DNA of 64,000 nt from Christiangramia sabulilitoris (GTDB taxonomy: Bacteria > Bacteroidota > Bacteroidia > Flavobacteriales > Flavobacteriaceae). Location: positions 496,001 to 560,000 of the forward strand of contig NZ_VHSF01000001.1 of assembly GCF_007050985.1 (NCBI RefSeq), written 5' to 3'. The notes beneath the pieces are model-generated. The model was not told where the DNA came from. It did not search any database and saw only the letters and a program-made list of their open reading frames with translations. Every line of letters begins with the position of its first letter. The stretch's first letter is position 1. A program made the position numbers and the translations under genes. Positions 44,677 through 53,916 of the stretch are shown piece after piece.

Positions 44677-45804
44677 TTGAAAGAAGAGGTAACTTACAAA
44701 TTAGATAGGATCGCTGATATTTGGAATTCATTCATTTGGGAATATGAATTTTGTAAACGGAAAATAAAATTCACACCTGAAGTACAAACAAATTATTTCG
44801 GCGATATACTGGGATATTTTCAAGATACATTTGATATCATTTTTGATAAAAGAACTTCAAAAACTTACTCCGACCAGTTTTCAAATCACATAAGTCTTTT
44901 ACAAAGTATTTACATTCAACAAGATTTTATTGAAGAACTTTTAATAATATTCAAAAGTGGAATAAATAAAGGTGATTTAAAAGAAGATCCTAATTATACA
45001 ATTAATCGAGAATTAAGAAATGAATTAGTAGGTCACCCGATAAGAAAACAGAATGGAAAATTCATTTCCTCTTGTCTATTTGCTTATAATAATAAGAAAG
45101 ATAAAATTGTTTATTTAAGATATCACAAGAACAATAACTTCAAGTTTGAATCAATGGAATTTTCTATACCAGAAATTATTGATAGACATAGAAAGTTTTT
45201 AGATAAATATTTCGATAAAATCCTCAACAAGCTTAAAAAAATTTTAAGCGAATTCACAAAAGAAATTGAGAATATAGAAAGTCTTATTGACAAAAAGAGT
45301 TTTGTTGAAGTTTTAAATATATCCCAGGTATTTTATGAATCAATCTTCAAATATGATTTCATCTATGATAGAGAATCGCTTTTACTAATCTATGCCAGAA
45401 AAGATGAACACATAAGATATCAAAATTTGATTGATAAGTTTTATTATGATTTAAAATCTAGCCTAAAAGAAAAGAAAGAGTATGCGAATCAACTTTTCGA
45501 ACCAAGAAAAAAAATAGAAAGAACCAATCAAGAAAACCCAATATTAAATATAAGATTTACGAATTCATCAGAAAAAAAGGAGTCCAAAAAGGAAAGACCA
45601 GTAACTTACCATTATGAACTTGGGAAAATTGCAACTAAAAGAAATCCCATGGATTTTGATTTTTTCGGAGGCAGTTTGAGGAGAAAATGTTTAGATAATG
45701 AATTAGTTCAAAACGAATTAAATCATATGGAATCCAACATATACAATGACATCGAATACTTTACAGCTTATAAACTTATTTGTACAGAATTAAAAGAGGC
45801 CTAA
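44677..45804 (+). CDS. Cassette 9: cytoplasmic protein with HEPN-like RN(x)4H motif
   Basis: About 375 aa from a TTG at 44677 (KEEVTYKLDRIADIWN). The frame extends back into the repeat, so the start is uncertain. No signal peptide, unlike most cassette genes. 'RELRNELVGHPIRK' near residue 115 resembles the R-N-x4-H motif of HEPN nucleases, in an all-helical context. A defence or toxin role is possible but not shown. Sole gene of cassette 9. Confidence 0.65.
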   Translation: MKEEVTYKLDRIADIWNSFIWEYEFCKRKIKFTPEVQTNYFGDILGYFQDTFDIIFDKRTSKTYSDQFSNHISLLQSIYIQQDFIEELLIIFKSGINKGDLKEDPNYTINRELRNELVGHPIRKQNGKFISSCLFAYNNKKDKIVYLRYHKNNNFKFESMEFSIPEIIDRHRKFLDKYFDKILNKLKKILSEFTKEIENIESLIDKKSFVEVLNISQVFYESIFKYDFIYDRESLLLIYARKDEHIRYQNLIDKFYYDLKSSLKEKKEYANQLFEPRKKIERTNQENPILNIRFTNSSEKKESKKERPVTYHYELGKIATKRNPMDFDFFGGSLRRKCLDNELVQNELNHMESNIYNDIEYFTAYKLICTELKEA

Positions 45805-45816
45805 AAGCCAGCACAC

Positions 45817-45941
45817 AACAACGGTTCATCGCCAATAAGCGGCAGCGTTAGTAAGAAAATAATTAACTTGACCAACAAACCAATACTAAGCCGACAAATC
45901 CGCGTCCCCTACTCCGCCAACTGGCGATAACCGAGACCGTT
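45817..45941 (+). repeat. attC9
   Basis: 125 bp. End arm AAAGCCAGCACACAAC mirrors GTTGTGTGCAAGCTTT of cassette 9; mismatches at 10 and 11. Confidence 0.85.
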
Positions 45942-45962
45942 GTGTGCAATCAGATAATTCAG

Positions 45963-46298
45963 TTGGAGAATAAACATATTTACATAAAACAACAGAATCA
46001 TACTAAACTGTATATCCTGCCAAAGGATCAGATAGTTTTTGAATCAAACCTAAAAGAACATAATGTTCCTTTCTATTCCGACCAAGATATTCAACCATTT
46101 ACAGATACAGGAATAAGATATTTTGTGCTTGACTCTGACAGATATAAAATTGATAAGTTATTAAAGGACAAAAAGATCATAGCAAGTACCGAAACAATTC
46201 CAAGCTATGATTACAGAGATCAAAAGAAGATTGGGACAATTTCAATAATTGTAGTTAGTATTGTAATCATCTTAACTTTAATAATTCTTTACTTATAA
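45963..46298 (+). CDS. Cassette 10, gene 1: small tail-anchored membrane protein
   Basis: 111 aa from TTG 45963 (MENKHIYIKQQ). A GTG inside the repeat arm (45942) is the alternative. Residues 10-70 form a small alpha/beta domain ('YILPKDQIVFESNLKEHNV', 'IRYFVLDSDRYKIDKLL'), followed by one C-terminal membrane helix. Its stop overlaps the start of the next gene (TAATG), so the two are translationally coupled. Confidence 0.6.
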   Translation: MENKHIYIKQQNHTKLYILPKDQIVFESNLKEHNVPFYSDQDIQPFTDTGIRYFVLDSDRYKIDKLLKDKKIIASTETIPSYDYRDQKKIGTISIIVVSIVIILTLIILYL

Positions 46299-46588
46299 TG
46301 AGTTTTGGAGCTGGACACGTTCAGGATATGAATAATCGGTTAAAGCAAAACCGAGCAAACAAACCTTCCAATCGAGCAAAGTTTAAAGAAAATAACCGAG
46401 AAGGAATCTAGTCCAAAAAACAACAAAATGATAAAATTAAATTTCACCAGGTTCCTAAAGAAAAATTAGAACGAATAAAAGAAGCTATTAGATTAAAATC
46501 GAAAAGTGAAAAACTAAAACAGATTAAAATTCTAGTAATTTCATTAATAATAACTATAATAATAATGATCGCGGTTTTTAGCTATTAA
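46298..46588 (+). pseudogene. Cassette 10, gene 2: membrane-anchored basic protein broken by in-frame TAG
   Basis: MSFGAGHVQDMNNRLKQNRA... runs 37 codons to a TAG, then the same frame continues for 58 codons without interruption and ends in a membrane helix ('ILVISLIITIIIMIAVF') and TAA at 46588. The layout (MSFG start, basic middle, C-terminal helix, ~96 residues) fits a single flavobacterial small protein, so the TAG (codon 38) looks like a nonsense mutation. Recoding is an unlikely alternative. Confidence 0.65.
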
Positions 46589-46606
46589 TCCGTAAAGACT
46601 GCACAC

Positions 46607-46731
46607 AACAACGGTTCATCGCCAATAAGCGGCACCGTTAGAAAGAAAATAATTAACTTGACCAACAAACCAATACTAAGCCGACAAATCCGCGTCCCCT
46701 ACTCCGCCAACTGGCGATAACCGAGACCGTT
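46607..46731 (+). repeat. attC10
   Basis: 125 bp. End arm GACTGCACACAAC mirrors GTTGTGTGCAATC of cassette 10; only position 11 mismatched. Confidence 0.85.
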
Positions 46732-46780
46732 GTGAAGCATTAGAACATTTAGTTAAACGAGAAATATTAAAATTTAAGAG

Positions 46781-47128
46781 TTGAAAAATAATAAGATTAT
46801 TAAGTACATCTCCTATACAATTCTGGGTATGTTATTATTAGTTCTAGTAGTAACAATTGGAAATACTATTAAAATTTCCAATTCTGATGAATATGCACTA
46901 GCAAAAGATTATTTAAAAAATAATAAAGAACTTATTGAAGAGATAGGTGAAATTCAAAGTTTTGGAAGCTTTCCATCTGGAAGTATTAGATCCGAAGACG
47001 GAGCAAAATTTGCCCAAATTGAAACAGATGTAGAAGGAAAAAGTTCTGAAGTTAAGGTAATACTTTTGATGAGCAAGCAACCTCTTGATAATTGGAAGTT
47101 CGATCAACTTTACCTACAAAAAGAATGA
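46781..47128 (+). CDS. Cassette 11, gene 1: Coa1-like membrane-anchored protein
   Basis: 115 aa, TTG start. One N-terminal membrane helix ('ISYTILGMLLLVLVVTIGN'), then a small alpha/beta domain ('YALAKDYLKNNKELIEEIGE', 'SSEVKVILLMSKQPLDNWKF') resembling the Coa1/Tim21-like fold that Bacteroidota cassette and lipoprotein genes often carry. Overlaps the next gene by ATGA (47125-47128). Confidence 0.68.
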   Translation: MKNNKIIKYISYTILGMLLLVLVVTIGNTIKISNSDEYALAKDYLKNNKELIEEIGEIQSFGSFPSGSIRSEDGAKFAQIETDVEGKSSEVKVILLMSKQPLDNWKFDQLYLQKE

Positions 47129-47334
47129 TCAAAATATTATACGTTGTATCCTCTATTTTCATAATAGTTTGCGTTTTCTCCTTATTGGGATTGACAAATT
47201 TTATTCTTGTAGAAGATGGAAAGGTCTTATCAACTGAATTTGCTCAATACATTTTTGAAATAATATTCTTCGGTTTATTATCTCTAATTATATTTAGAAT
47301 AGCAAAAAATAAAAAACAGGAAATTAAGACCTGA
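47125..47334 (+). CDS. Cassette 11, gene 2: small two-helix membrane protein
   Basis: 69 aa from ATG 47125. Two hydrophobic helices ('LYVVSSIFIIVCVFSLLGL', 'YIFEIIFFGLLSLIIFRIA') and a Lys-rich tail. Coupled to the preceding gene by a 4-bp overlap; the pair may act together in the membrane. No family recognised. Confidence 0.6.
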   Translation: MIKILYVVSSIFIIVCVFSLLGLTNFILVEDGKVLSTEFAQYIFEIIFFGLLSLIIFRIAKNKKQEIKT

Positions 47335-47392
47335 ATTAGATAAAAACTTTAAAAAAAAATAGTGATGTGTTAATTCGATAAAGACGCTTCAC

Positions 47393-47517
47393 AACAACGG
47401 TTCATCGCCAATAAGCGGCACCGTTAGTAAGAAAATAATTAACTTGACCAACAAACCAATACTAAGCCGACAAAGCCGTGTCCCTTACTCCGCCAACTGG
47501 CGATAACCGAGACCGTT
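47393..47517 (+). repeat. attC11
   Basis: 125 bp. End arm AGACGCTTCACAAC mirrors GTTGTGAAGCATTAG of cassette 11; position 11 mismatched. Confidence 0.85.
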
Positions 47518-47539
47518 GTGCAGCATTTACCTGAGAAAT

Positions 47540-48415
47540 TTGATTAAAAACTACCTTATATTTTCCTTTCTCCTAGTTCCAATCTTATGTTGGAGTCAAT
47601 TTAAAGTTTCCGGAATTGTAAAATCTAAAGCTGAGAATGCTCCATTTCCAGGTGTCATAATTATTGAAAAAGGAACAAGAAATGGAACTGAATCAAATTT
47701 GGAGGGTGAATTTGAAATTGAGGTTTCGGATCCTAACTCAACTTTAGTTTTATCCTTTGTAGGAATGGTGACCAAAGAATTTAAACTTAAGGGAGAAAGT
47801 GAAGTCATTATAGAAATGAAATATGATTGCAACAAAGATTTCTTTGATGCGTACCAAATTAAAATATATGGACAGTCAGGGTTAATAAATAATCCTATTG
47901 GTGGACAAATTGATATTTCCTCACCTTACATATTTTTTGGAGGAGTATTAGAAGCCAGTTATAGCTATCAGACAAATTCAAAAGAAAATATTTTCCAAGA
48001 AGGTAGTTTAGAATTTAAACATCCAATTTCTAATTGTGATTTTGACATTGACTTTAGAACTAGCTTTCGCGATTTTGAATTTGAAAACAAATTTGATAAC
48101 AGAGGTTATTCATTTGAAACAGATTTTAATATTTCGAGATATAGTTTTATAGCTGGATACAGCCATCTAGAATTTAATAATATTAATACTTCGAAAAAGT
48201 ATAATTCTTCAGGAGTATTAATTGGGTTTGGAACTTCATTCGGACAACCACTTTATCCAGAGGTTGTAGGAAAAATTTCGATTTATAAGGATAATATTGA
48301 GTACCAGGGTAAAATTCAAGGAAATTATAAACGGTTTTTGATATTTCTAAAATATTATAAATTAAGTTCCTTTAATGAGTTAAGTCTCGGAATAGGATAT
48401 AACCTCAATTATTAA
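47540..48415 (+). CDS. Cassette 12: carboxypeptidase-regulatory-like outer-membrane protein
   Basis: 291 aa from TTG 47540, signal peptide ending 'ILCWSQ'. Residues 20-100 are a carboxypeptidase-like regulatory domain ('FKVSGIVKSKAENAPFPGVI', 'GEFEIEV', 'LVLSFVGMVTKEF'), as found at the N-terminus of SusC-type receptors. The C-terminal ~190 residues have alternating aromatic strands ('FSYSYQT'-like) consistent with a small beta barrel. No TonB box plug. Sole gene of cassette 12. Confidence 0.7.
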   Translation: MIKNYLIFSFLLVPILCWSQFKVSGIVKSKAENAPFPGVIIIEKGTRNGTESNLEGEFEIEVSDPNSTLVLSFVGMVTKEFKLKGESEVIIEMKYDCNKDFFDAYQIKIYGQSGLINNPIGGQIDISSPYIFFGGVLEASYSYQTNSKENIFQEGSLEFKHPISNCDFDIDFRTSFRDFEFENKFDNRGYSFETDFNISRYSFIAGYSHLEFNNINTSKKYNSSGVLIGFGTSFGQPLYPEVVGKISIYKDNIEYQGKIQGNYKRFLIFLKYYKLSSFNELSLGIGYNLNY

Positions 48416-48436
48416 TTTGAGAGGTAAACGCAGCAC

Positions 48437-48561
48437 AACAACGGTTAATCGCCAATAGCCTGCACCGTTAGTAAGAAAATAATTAACTTGACCAACAAAC
48501 CAATACTAAGCCGACAAATCCGCGTTCCTTACTCCGCCAACTGGCGATAACCGAGACCGTT
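48437..48561 (+). repeat. attC12
   Basis: 125 bp with AATAGCCTGCACC variant. End arm TAAACGCAGCACAAC mirrors GTTGTGCAGCATTTA of cassette 12; mismatches at 8 and 11. Confidence 0.85.
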
Positions 48562-48586
48562 GTAAAAAATTTAGAAGAAAAATTTC

Positions 48587-49525
48587 GTGAATCAAATTTG
48601 GAATAAAACAAACTATAAATCCTGGATTATAACATTAGTTATTGTTCAAGTTCTTGGATATATATCTATTAACTACTTTGGAGATTACGGCTGGACAGTT
48701 TTCTTCTTAATACCAATAATTTTAGGATTTTTACCTCCATTTATTTCTGGTAGAAAAATAAAACTTTCAAAAACGGATGCTTACAATTTAAGTTTCGTAG
48801 CATTTATTTTTGCTTCGTTACTCTTATTAATATTTGCAATTGAAGGATTAATTTGTCTCTTAATGGCAAGTCCATTATTACTTTTAGCTGGTTGGATTGG
48901 ATCCTATTTCGGATACAGATTATCAGGAACAAAAAAACTAAATCCAACAAATCTGACTATAATAATATTAATTCTATCATTCGGATTTTTAGGATTTGAC
49001 ACAATTAATAAACCTGAAAAATTAATTCCTGTAACTACAAAAGTTAAGGTAAACGTGCCAATTGAAGATGTTTGGAAAAATGTTATAACATTTGATACAA
49101 TAAAAGAACCTGAAAACTGGATTTTTAAAACAGGTATATCCTATCCGACAAATGCAACAATAGAAGGATCAGGCGTAGGTGCAATCAGATATTGCAATTT
49201 TACAACAGGTAGCTTTGTAGAACCTATTACTACTTGGAATGAACCAAATTTATTACAGTTCGATGTAAAAGAACAACCAATTCCAATGAACGAAATAAAC
49301 CCATTTTGGGATATTCACCCACCACACTTAGATGGATATTTTAAGTCCTATAAAGGACAATTTAAATTAACTAAGGAAAACGATAACGTGACAATTCTTG
49401 AAGGAACCACCTGGTATAAAAATGATATTTACCCAGAGTTCTATTGGAAATTGTGGTCTGACTACATAATTCATAACATCCACAATAGAGTTTTGGAACA
49501 CATCAAAAAAGAATCAGAGAACTAA
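48587..49525 (+). CDS. Cassette 13: membrane protein with SRPBCC domain
   Basis: 312 aa, GTG start. Four or so membrane helices in residues 12-145 ('WIITLVIVQVLGYISI', 'LLLAGWIGSYFGYRLSG'), then a polyketide-cyclase/SRPBCC-type domain from about 155 ('VKVNVPIEDVWKNVITFDTI', 'TILEGTTWYKNDIYPEFYW'). SRPBCC domains bind hydrophobic ligands. Related fusions occur in Bacteroidota. Sole gene of cassette 13. Confidence 0.75.
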   Translation: MNQIWNKTNYKSWIITLVIVQVLGYISINYFGDYGWTVFFLIPIILGFLPPFISGRKIKLSKTDAYNLSFVAFIFASLLLLIFAIEGLICLLMASPLLLLAGWIGSYFGYRLSGTKKLNPTNLTIIILILSFGFLGFDTINKPEKLIPVTTKVKVNVPIEDVWKNVITFDTIKEPENWIFKTGISYPTNATIEGSGVGAIRYCNFTTGSFVEPITTWNEPNLLQFDVKEQPIPMNEINPFWDIHPPHLDGYFKSYKGQFKLTKENDNVTILEGTTWYKNDIYPEFYWKLWSDYIIHNIHNRVLEHIKKESEN

Positions 49526-49534
49526 ACTTTTTAC

Positions 49535-49659
49535 AACAACGGTTCATCGCCAATAAGCGGCAGCTTTAGAAAGAAAATAATTAACTTGACCAACAAACCA
49601 ATACTAAGCCGACAACTCCGCGTCCCTTACTCCGCCAACTGGCGATAACCGAGACCGTT
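49535..49659 (+). repeat. attC13
   Basis: 125 bp with GCAGCTTTAG variant. End arm CTAAACTTTTTACAAC mirrors GTTGTAAAAAATTTAG of cassette 13; only position 11 mismatched over 16. Confidence 0.85.
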
Positions 49660-49722
49660 GTGCTTCATTATTTGATTAAGCTAATCGCATAAAAAGAATA
49701 TCTTTAGAGAAATCAACCTCTA

Positions 49723-50502
49723 ATGATAAATTTCTTTAGAAAAATTAGACAAAAGACACTTACGAATAATAAATTCAGTAAGTATCTCCTTTATGCGATT
49801 GGCGAAATTATTCTTGTAGTTATAGGAATATTAATTGCACTCCAGATTAATAATTGGAATGAATCTACCAAACTTGGAAAAGAAGAAACCCTCTACTTAA
49901 AAAGATTAAAAATAGATTTAGAGAAGGATACACTTTATTATAATAAGAATATTGCAAGAGCTAATTTATTAATAGATAGGAACACTTCATTTTTAAAACA
50001 AATCTATGACAAACAAAAATCAATTGAGGAAGGCAGAGAGTTGATGAATATTCCATTGTGGGATTCCGAATACCTCACCATCCAAGACAATACATTTAGG
50101 GAACTTGTTAGTTCTGGGAAACTCAATATTATTTCCAATTCAAAATTAAAAGTAGCAGTAGTTGATCTTTATCGATTAATAGAATCTAATGGCAATAATA
50201 TTAAAGAAGGTAATGAATATTCTAGAGAGCTTATGGCCAATTATGCTAGTACTTATCCTGGTGCAATTAAACAAACAAGAAATCCAAAAGAGTTGATGAA
50301 TTTTGTTAATGATGAAATGTTTCGAATGGAAGACTTTCAATTTCTCAATAATCCATCCAGTTCTCAATTTCAAAGTTTAGAAGATGTGATTTTGGTATAC
50401 ATAGCTAAACACGAAGGTTTTATTATTCTATTTGAAGAATTAAAGGATAAATCAAAAGATGTATTATATCAAATTGAACAAGAAATTAATGAAAACAAAT
50501 AA
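49723..50502 (+). CDS. Cassette 14: DUF6090 membrane protein
   Basis: 259 aa. N-terminal 'MINFFRKIRQKTLTNNKFSK' then a membrane helix 'AIGEIILVVIGILIALQINNW' area are the DUF6090 signature of flavobacteria; the remainder is a helical extracytoplasmic part. The cassette carries TATCTTTA at 49699-49706 (seven of eight to a -7 box) 17 bp before the ATG, and TTTG at 49671-49674, so it may have its own promoter. Confidence 0.82.
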   Translation: MINFFRKIRQKTLTNNKFSKYLLYAIGEIILVVIGILIALQINNWNESTKLGKEETLYLKRLKIDLEKDTLYYNKNIARANLLIDRNTSFLKQIYDKQKSIEEGRELMNIPLWDSEYLTIQDNTFRELVSSGKLNIISNSKLKVAVVDLYRLIESNGNNIKEGNEYSRELMANYASTYPGAIKQTRNPKELMNFVNDEMFRMEDFQFLNNPSSSQFQSLEDVILVYIAKHEGFIILFEELKDKSKDVLYQIEQEINENK

Positions 50503-50511
50503 CGAAAGCAC

Positions 50512-50636
50512 AACAACGGTTCATCGCCAATAAGCGGCAGCGTTAGTAAGAAAATAATTAACTTGACCAACGAACCAATACTAAGCCGACAAATCCGCGT
50601 CCCCTACTCCGCCAACTGGCGATAACCGAGACCGTT
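50512..50636 (+). repeat. attC14
   Basis: 125 bp. End arm AACGAAAGCACAAC mirrors GTTGTGCTTCATT of cassette 14 but with one extra A; after the bulge the A-C mismatch is still there. The only arm pair needing an indel. Confidence 0.83.
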
Positions 50637-50663
50637 GGCAACAAGCATTAAATAAAAAATCGT

Positions 50664-51656
50664 ATGAAAAAATTAATTTTCGGACTTTTCTTAATTATAC
50701 TAAGTTCTTGCAATGAAAAAGAGCAGATAGAATTTTCTTTAGAAGGAAAAACTAAAGGAATTGAAAATGGAACTTTATTATATTTAGATGCCGATAATGG
50801 CATTTTAGATTCAACAAAGATTAAAGAAAATACATTTACTTTCCATACAGATTTAACCGAATCTCCAAAACAGGTAATTCTTAGAACGAAAGATTTTTCC
50901 CATTACAGATATTTATGGTTAGAAGATTCTACAATGACATTTGATGCAACTAAATCGGATTTTAGACTTGCGAAGGTAACTGGATCGTATGAAGAAAATT
51001 TAAGTCAAAAACTAAGCAAAAAAACAGATTCTTTACCAAGAGATGAACAACTCAAAATGGATATGGAATTTGTAGAAAATCATCCAAATAGTATTCATAG
51101 TTCATACTTACTTTCAGTTTACTCATCAACCTGGGGTAAGAAAAAAACCGTTGAATTATATGAAAACTTTTCATCCAAGAATAAAAATAACCAATACGGA
51201 AAGAAGATTTCGAAATATATTGAATTAAACCAAAACCCAAAATTAGGGGAACAGTTTGTAGATTTCGAAATGCAGGATACAGTAGGAAAAATTAAAAAAC
51301 TGTCTAGTCTAAAAGGTAAAGCAATTTTACTTGAATTCTGGGCAGCTTGGTGCGGACCATGTCGAAAGGAAAATCCTAATCTAGTAAAAACATATAATAA
51401 GTTTCATCCAAAAGGATTTGAAATATTTGCGGTCTCTTTAGATTCTAATAAAGAAAATTGGCTAAAGGCAATTAAAGATGATAGTTTAATATGGAATCAT
51501 GTAAACGATTTGAAAGGTGATGAAAATAAAGCTTCCTTGATTTATGGAATAAATGGAATACCGGATAACTTTTTAATCTCAGAAAGTGGAGAAATTATTG
51601 GGAGGAATTTAAGAGGAGAAAAATTGAATCAAAAATTAACAGAAATCTTGCAATAA
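50664..51656 (+). CDS. Cassette 15: TlpA-like thioredoxin lipoprotein
   Basis: 330 aa. Lipobox 'LIILSSC', Cys near residue 16. Residues 22-110 match the DUF4369-type N-terminal domain; residues 190-330 are a thioredoxin-like domain with active site 'FWAAWCGPCRKENP'. Periplasm-facing disulfide reductase of the TlpA/ResA kind. The cis-Pro loop 'GINGIPDNFLI' is intact. Sole gene of cassette 15 and one of the few with a clear biochemical role. Confidence 0.88.
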   Translation: MKKLIFGLFLIILSSCNEKEQIEFSLEGKTKGIENGTLLYLDADNGILDSTKIKENTFTFHTDLTESPKQVILRTKDFSHYRYLWLEDSTMTFDATKSDFRLAKVTGSYEENLSQKLSKKTDSLPRDEQLKMDMEFVENHPNSIHSSYLLSVYSSTWGKKKTVELYENFSSKNKNNQYGKKISKYIELNQNPKLGEQFVDFEMQDTVGKIKKLSSLKGKAILLEFWAAWCGPCRKENPNLVKTYNKFHPKGFEIFAVSLDSNKENWLKAIKDDSLIWNHVNDLKGDENKASLIYGINGIPDNFLISESGEIIGRNLRGEKLNQKLTEILQ

Positions 51657-51667
51657 TGCCAGTTGCC

Positions 51668-51792
51668 AACAACGGTTCATCGCCAATAGCCGGCACAGTT
51701 AGAAAGAAAATAATTAACTTGACCAACAAACCAATACTAAACCGACAAATCCGCGTCCCCTACTCCGCCAACTGGCGATAACCGAGACCGTT
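51668..51792 (+). repeat. attC15
   Basis: 125 bp with GGCACAGTTAG and ACTAAACCG variants. End arm AATGCCAGTTGCCAAC mirrors GTTGGCAACAAGCATT of cassette 15; mismatches at 10 and 11. Confidence 0.85.
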
Positions 51793-51815
51793 GTGCGCAA
51801 TCTAAAACAAGATGT

Positions 51816-52430
51816 TTATTTCTTGAATCTCAGCAATTCCTCTAACAATTTATATACTCGAGAAGTATTTTCAACAGGAATAAAATTTTCTTCTTCTGTA
51901 TCAAAAGCAGCTCCTCGTTTTATAGCTTCTTTGATATAATCAGACCAATTACCTCCGAAACCTTGCTCAATACACTTTTCATGTAACTCATTTTTTAACT
52001 GCTTAGAAGTTTTAGAAGTAATGTTGTCAGGATCATCCAAGTGCATCCATAACCAGACTTCAAAACTAGGATTACTAATAGCTAAGAACCTTTTTTCATC
52101 TAAATCGCAATATTCTTTGACAGCCTCATATTGCTCTATAGGATACCTATCAACATCCAATACAAACCAAACCTGGTCTCCATCCTCTATATTAACTCCC
52201 CTGGTAGGATCTTCTACAAAAGTTTTAACTCTTTCTAAAACCCTTATCGGCGCAGACTCACCATTTAATGGAGGCAATGGATGTATAAATGCTACGTTAG
52301 ATTCTAGAAAATCATTTTCTACCTTATTAAAGTATTTAGGTTCTCTTTTACTTCCCTCATACCCAATAATTATCATAGAGGCACTTCTACTTGCCTCTCG
52401 TCTATTATAAGAAAGCGCAACTCTATCCAT
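51816..52430 (-). CDS. Cassette 16: RloB-family protein (AbiLii-like)
   Basis: 204 aa. 'ASMIIIGYEGSKREPKYFNK' at the N-terminus, 'DQVWFVLDVDRYPIEQYEAV' in the middle and 'AISNPSFEVWLWMHLDD' are the RloB pattern, a TOPRIM-like nuclease family. Paired with the AAA ATPase whose stop overlaps this start by 8 bp. RloA/RloB pairs form the AbiL type of phage abortive infection and also occur with restriction loci. The reverse orientation means it cannot use an upstream array promoter. Confidence 0.85.
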   Translation of the reverse strand: MDRVALSYNRREASRSASMIIIGYEGSKREPKYFNKVENDFLESNVAFIHPLPPLNGESAPIRVLERVKTFVEDPTRGVNIEDGDQVWFVLDVDRYPIEQYEAVKEYCDLDEKRFLAISNPSFEVWLWMHLDDPDNITSKTSKQLKNELHEKCIEQGFGGNWSDYIKEAIKRGAAFDTEEENFIPVENTSRVYKLLEELLRFKK

Positions 52431-53799
52431 TCCAATTCAAATCACTAAGATTTGACATAAATGGAATTGCACCATATCTACCCTGTAAATATCCTTTTTG
52501 GATATCCTTATCATATCTTTCACTAAAATCACTTAAAGGAAATAAGTCGGTACTACCTTCATTCCTTTTTTCAGTAAACCAAATTTCATCTTGGCGTAAT
52601 AAAGATTGATCTAAAAGATTTGATTCATGCGTAGTGAAAATCAATTGACTTTTATTATCCGCTTTACTTAGAAATAAACTGAGAAGTTGCTTGGCTAAAA
52701 TTGGATGCATACTTCTTTCAATTTCATCAACTATAACCACTGTATCTTTCTCTAAAAGATTATAAAAAACTGGGGCTAATTCTAATAATCTATTTGTCCC
52801 ATCTGATTCTTCGCCTAATTCAAATGGTATATCCCCAATATGAATAGGCTTAAGAACAAGAACTACTGGTTCCTCTTTTTCATTATAAGTAGCGTAATTC
52901 AATTTTCCCTTTTTCCAAAAGGCTGTACCAAACTGATATTTTTTTGAATCCTCTTTATCAACTTCATCCTGATGTCTATCCCAGATATCCTTTAAATAGT
53001 CCTCAATTTCTATTTTAAAATCTTCATCGTCATAACTAAAAAATACATCAAATTTTACTTCAGAAACATGAATATCTAAAACTCCCGTTTTAGAAGATTT
53101 CAAAAGATTGCTTGCAAATTTCCGGACATCTTCTTGAGAAGAAATAATTGGAATCGACAAAGTATCTGAGTGAGGTTTAATAATTCTTAATTCTTCAAAC
53201 CATTTAAATGCTTGCGTCAATATTGGATAATCACCTAAAACTTCAGGAATTATAGATAAAAAAGTTTCATTTGCCTTTAAAATTTTCTTTTTCTCATATC
53301 CTCTTATAAAAGATAAATCTTCTTCACTAATTTTAAACTCAAAATCTATTGGAGAATCCTTCTTTCTACGAAAAACTAAGTTTGCTAAATTTTTATTTGC
53401 ACTTTCGACAATATATAACCATTCATCAGAAATTTCTCCTTTTTCTATTTCCACAGCATAATCATAATGCACATTCCCGGATTCAAATTCAATTCGAAAA
53501 ACAGAAGGTTTATCACCACATTGCTTGTCTAATTTGAATTTTGAACTTTTTGGAAGTAAAACAGTTTCTTCATCTTTTTCCTCAATAATTAGGAATTTTA
53601 GAAAGTCTATAGCCTCTACCAAATTACTTTTACCTGCTCCATTTGCTCCATATATAGCAGCAGCTTTAATCAAACTAACTCCCGAAGATGTTTCTCTAAC
53701 ATGCTCCGAATGAGTTCGGTAATTTTTTCCAACAAACATGTTGAATTCGGTATCATCTTTAAATGACAAAAAATTCTTAACTGAAAATCTCAACAACAT
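52423..53799 (-). CDS. Cassette 16: AAA ATPase RloA-like (AbiLi-like)
   Basis: 458 aa from MLLRFSVKNFLSFKDDTEFN, the typical start of AAA_15/21 ATPases; 11 further codons upstream are open. Walker A 'IYGANGAGKSNLVEAI' near residue 49; Walker B 'VVIVDEIERSMHP' near residue 365; 'LIFTTHESNLLDQ' switch region. ATP-driven partner of the RloB nuclease. Minus-strand TATTTTTA at 53839-53846 (seven of eight to a -7 box) may be the cassette's own promoter. Confidence 0.88.
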   Translation of the reverse strand: MLLRFSVKNFLSFKDDTEFNMFVGKNYRTHSEHVRETSSGVSLIKAAAIYGANGAGKSNLVEAIDFLKFLIIEEKDEETVLLPKSSKFKLDKQCGDKPSVFRIEFESGNVHYDYAVEIEKGEISDEWLYIVESANKNLANLVFRRKKDSPIDFEFKISEEDLSFIRGYEKKKILKANETFLSIIPEVLGDYPILTQAFKWFEELRIIKPHSDTLSIPIISSQEDVRKFASNLLKSSKTGVLDIHVSEVKFDVFFSYDDEDFKIEIEDYLKDIWDRHQDEVDKEDSKKYQFGTAFWKKGKLNYATYNEKEEPVVLVLKPIHIGDIPFELGEESDGTNRLLELAPVFYNLLEKDTVVIVDEIERSMHPILAKQLLSLFLSKADNKSQLIFTTHESNLLDQSLLRQDEIWFTEKRNEGSTDLFPLSDFSERYDKDIQKGYLQGRYGAIPFMSNLSDLNWNG

Positions 53800-53916
53800 A
53801 ACAAAGTGATTTAATCTCTTTCGAGTTCTCAATATTACTAAAAATAAACTATAATTATGAGATTTGAAGGCTTATAAAGTGAAAAAATCTCTTTCCATTA
53901 GTTTTAGACAGCGCAC

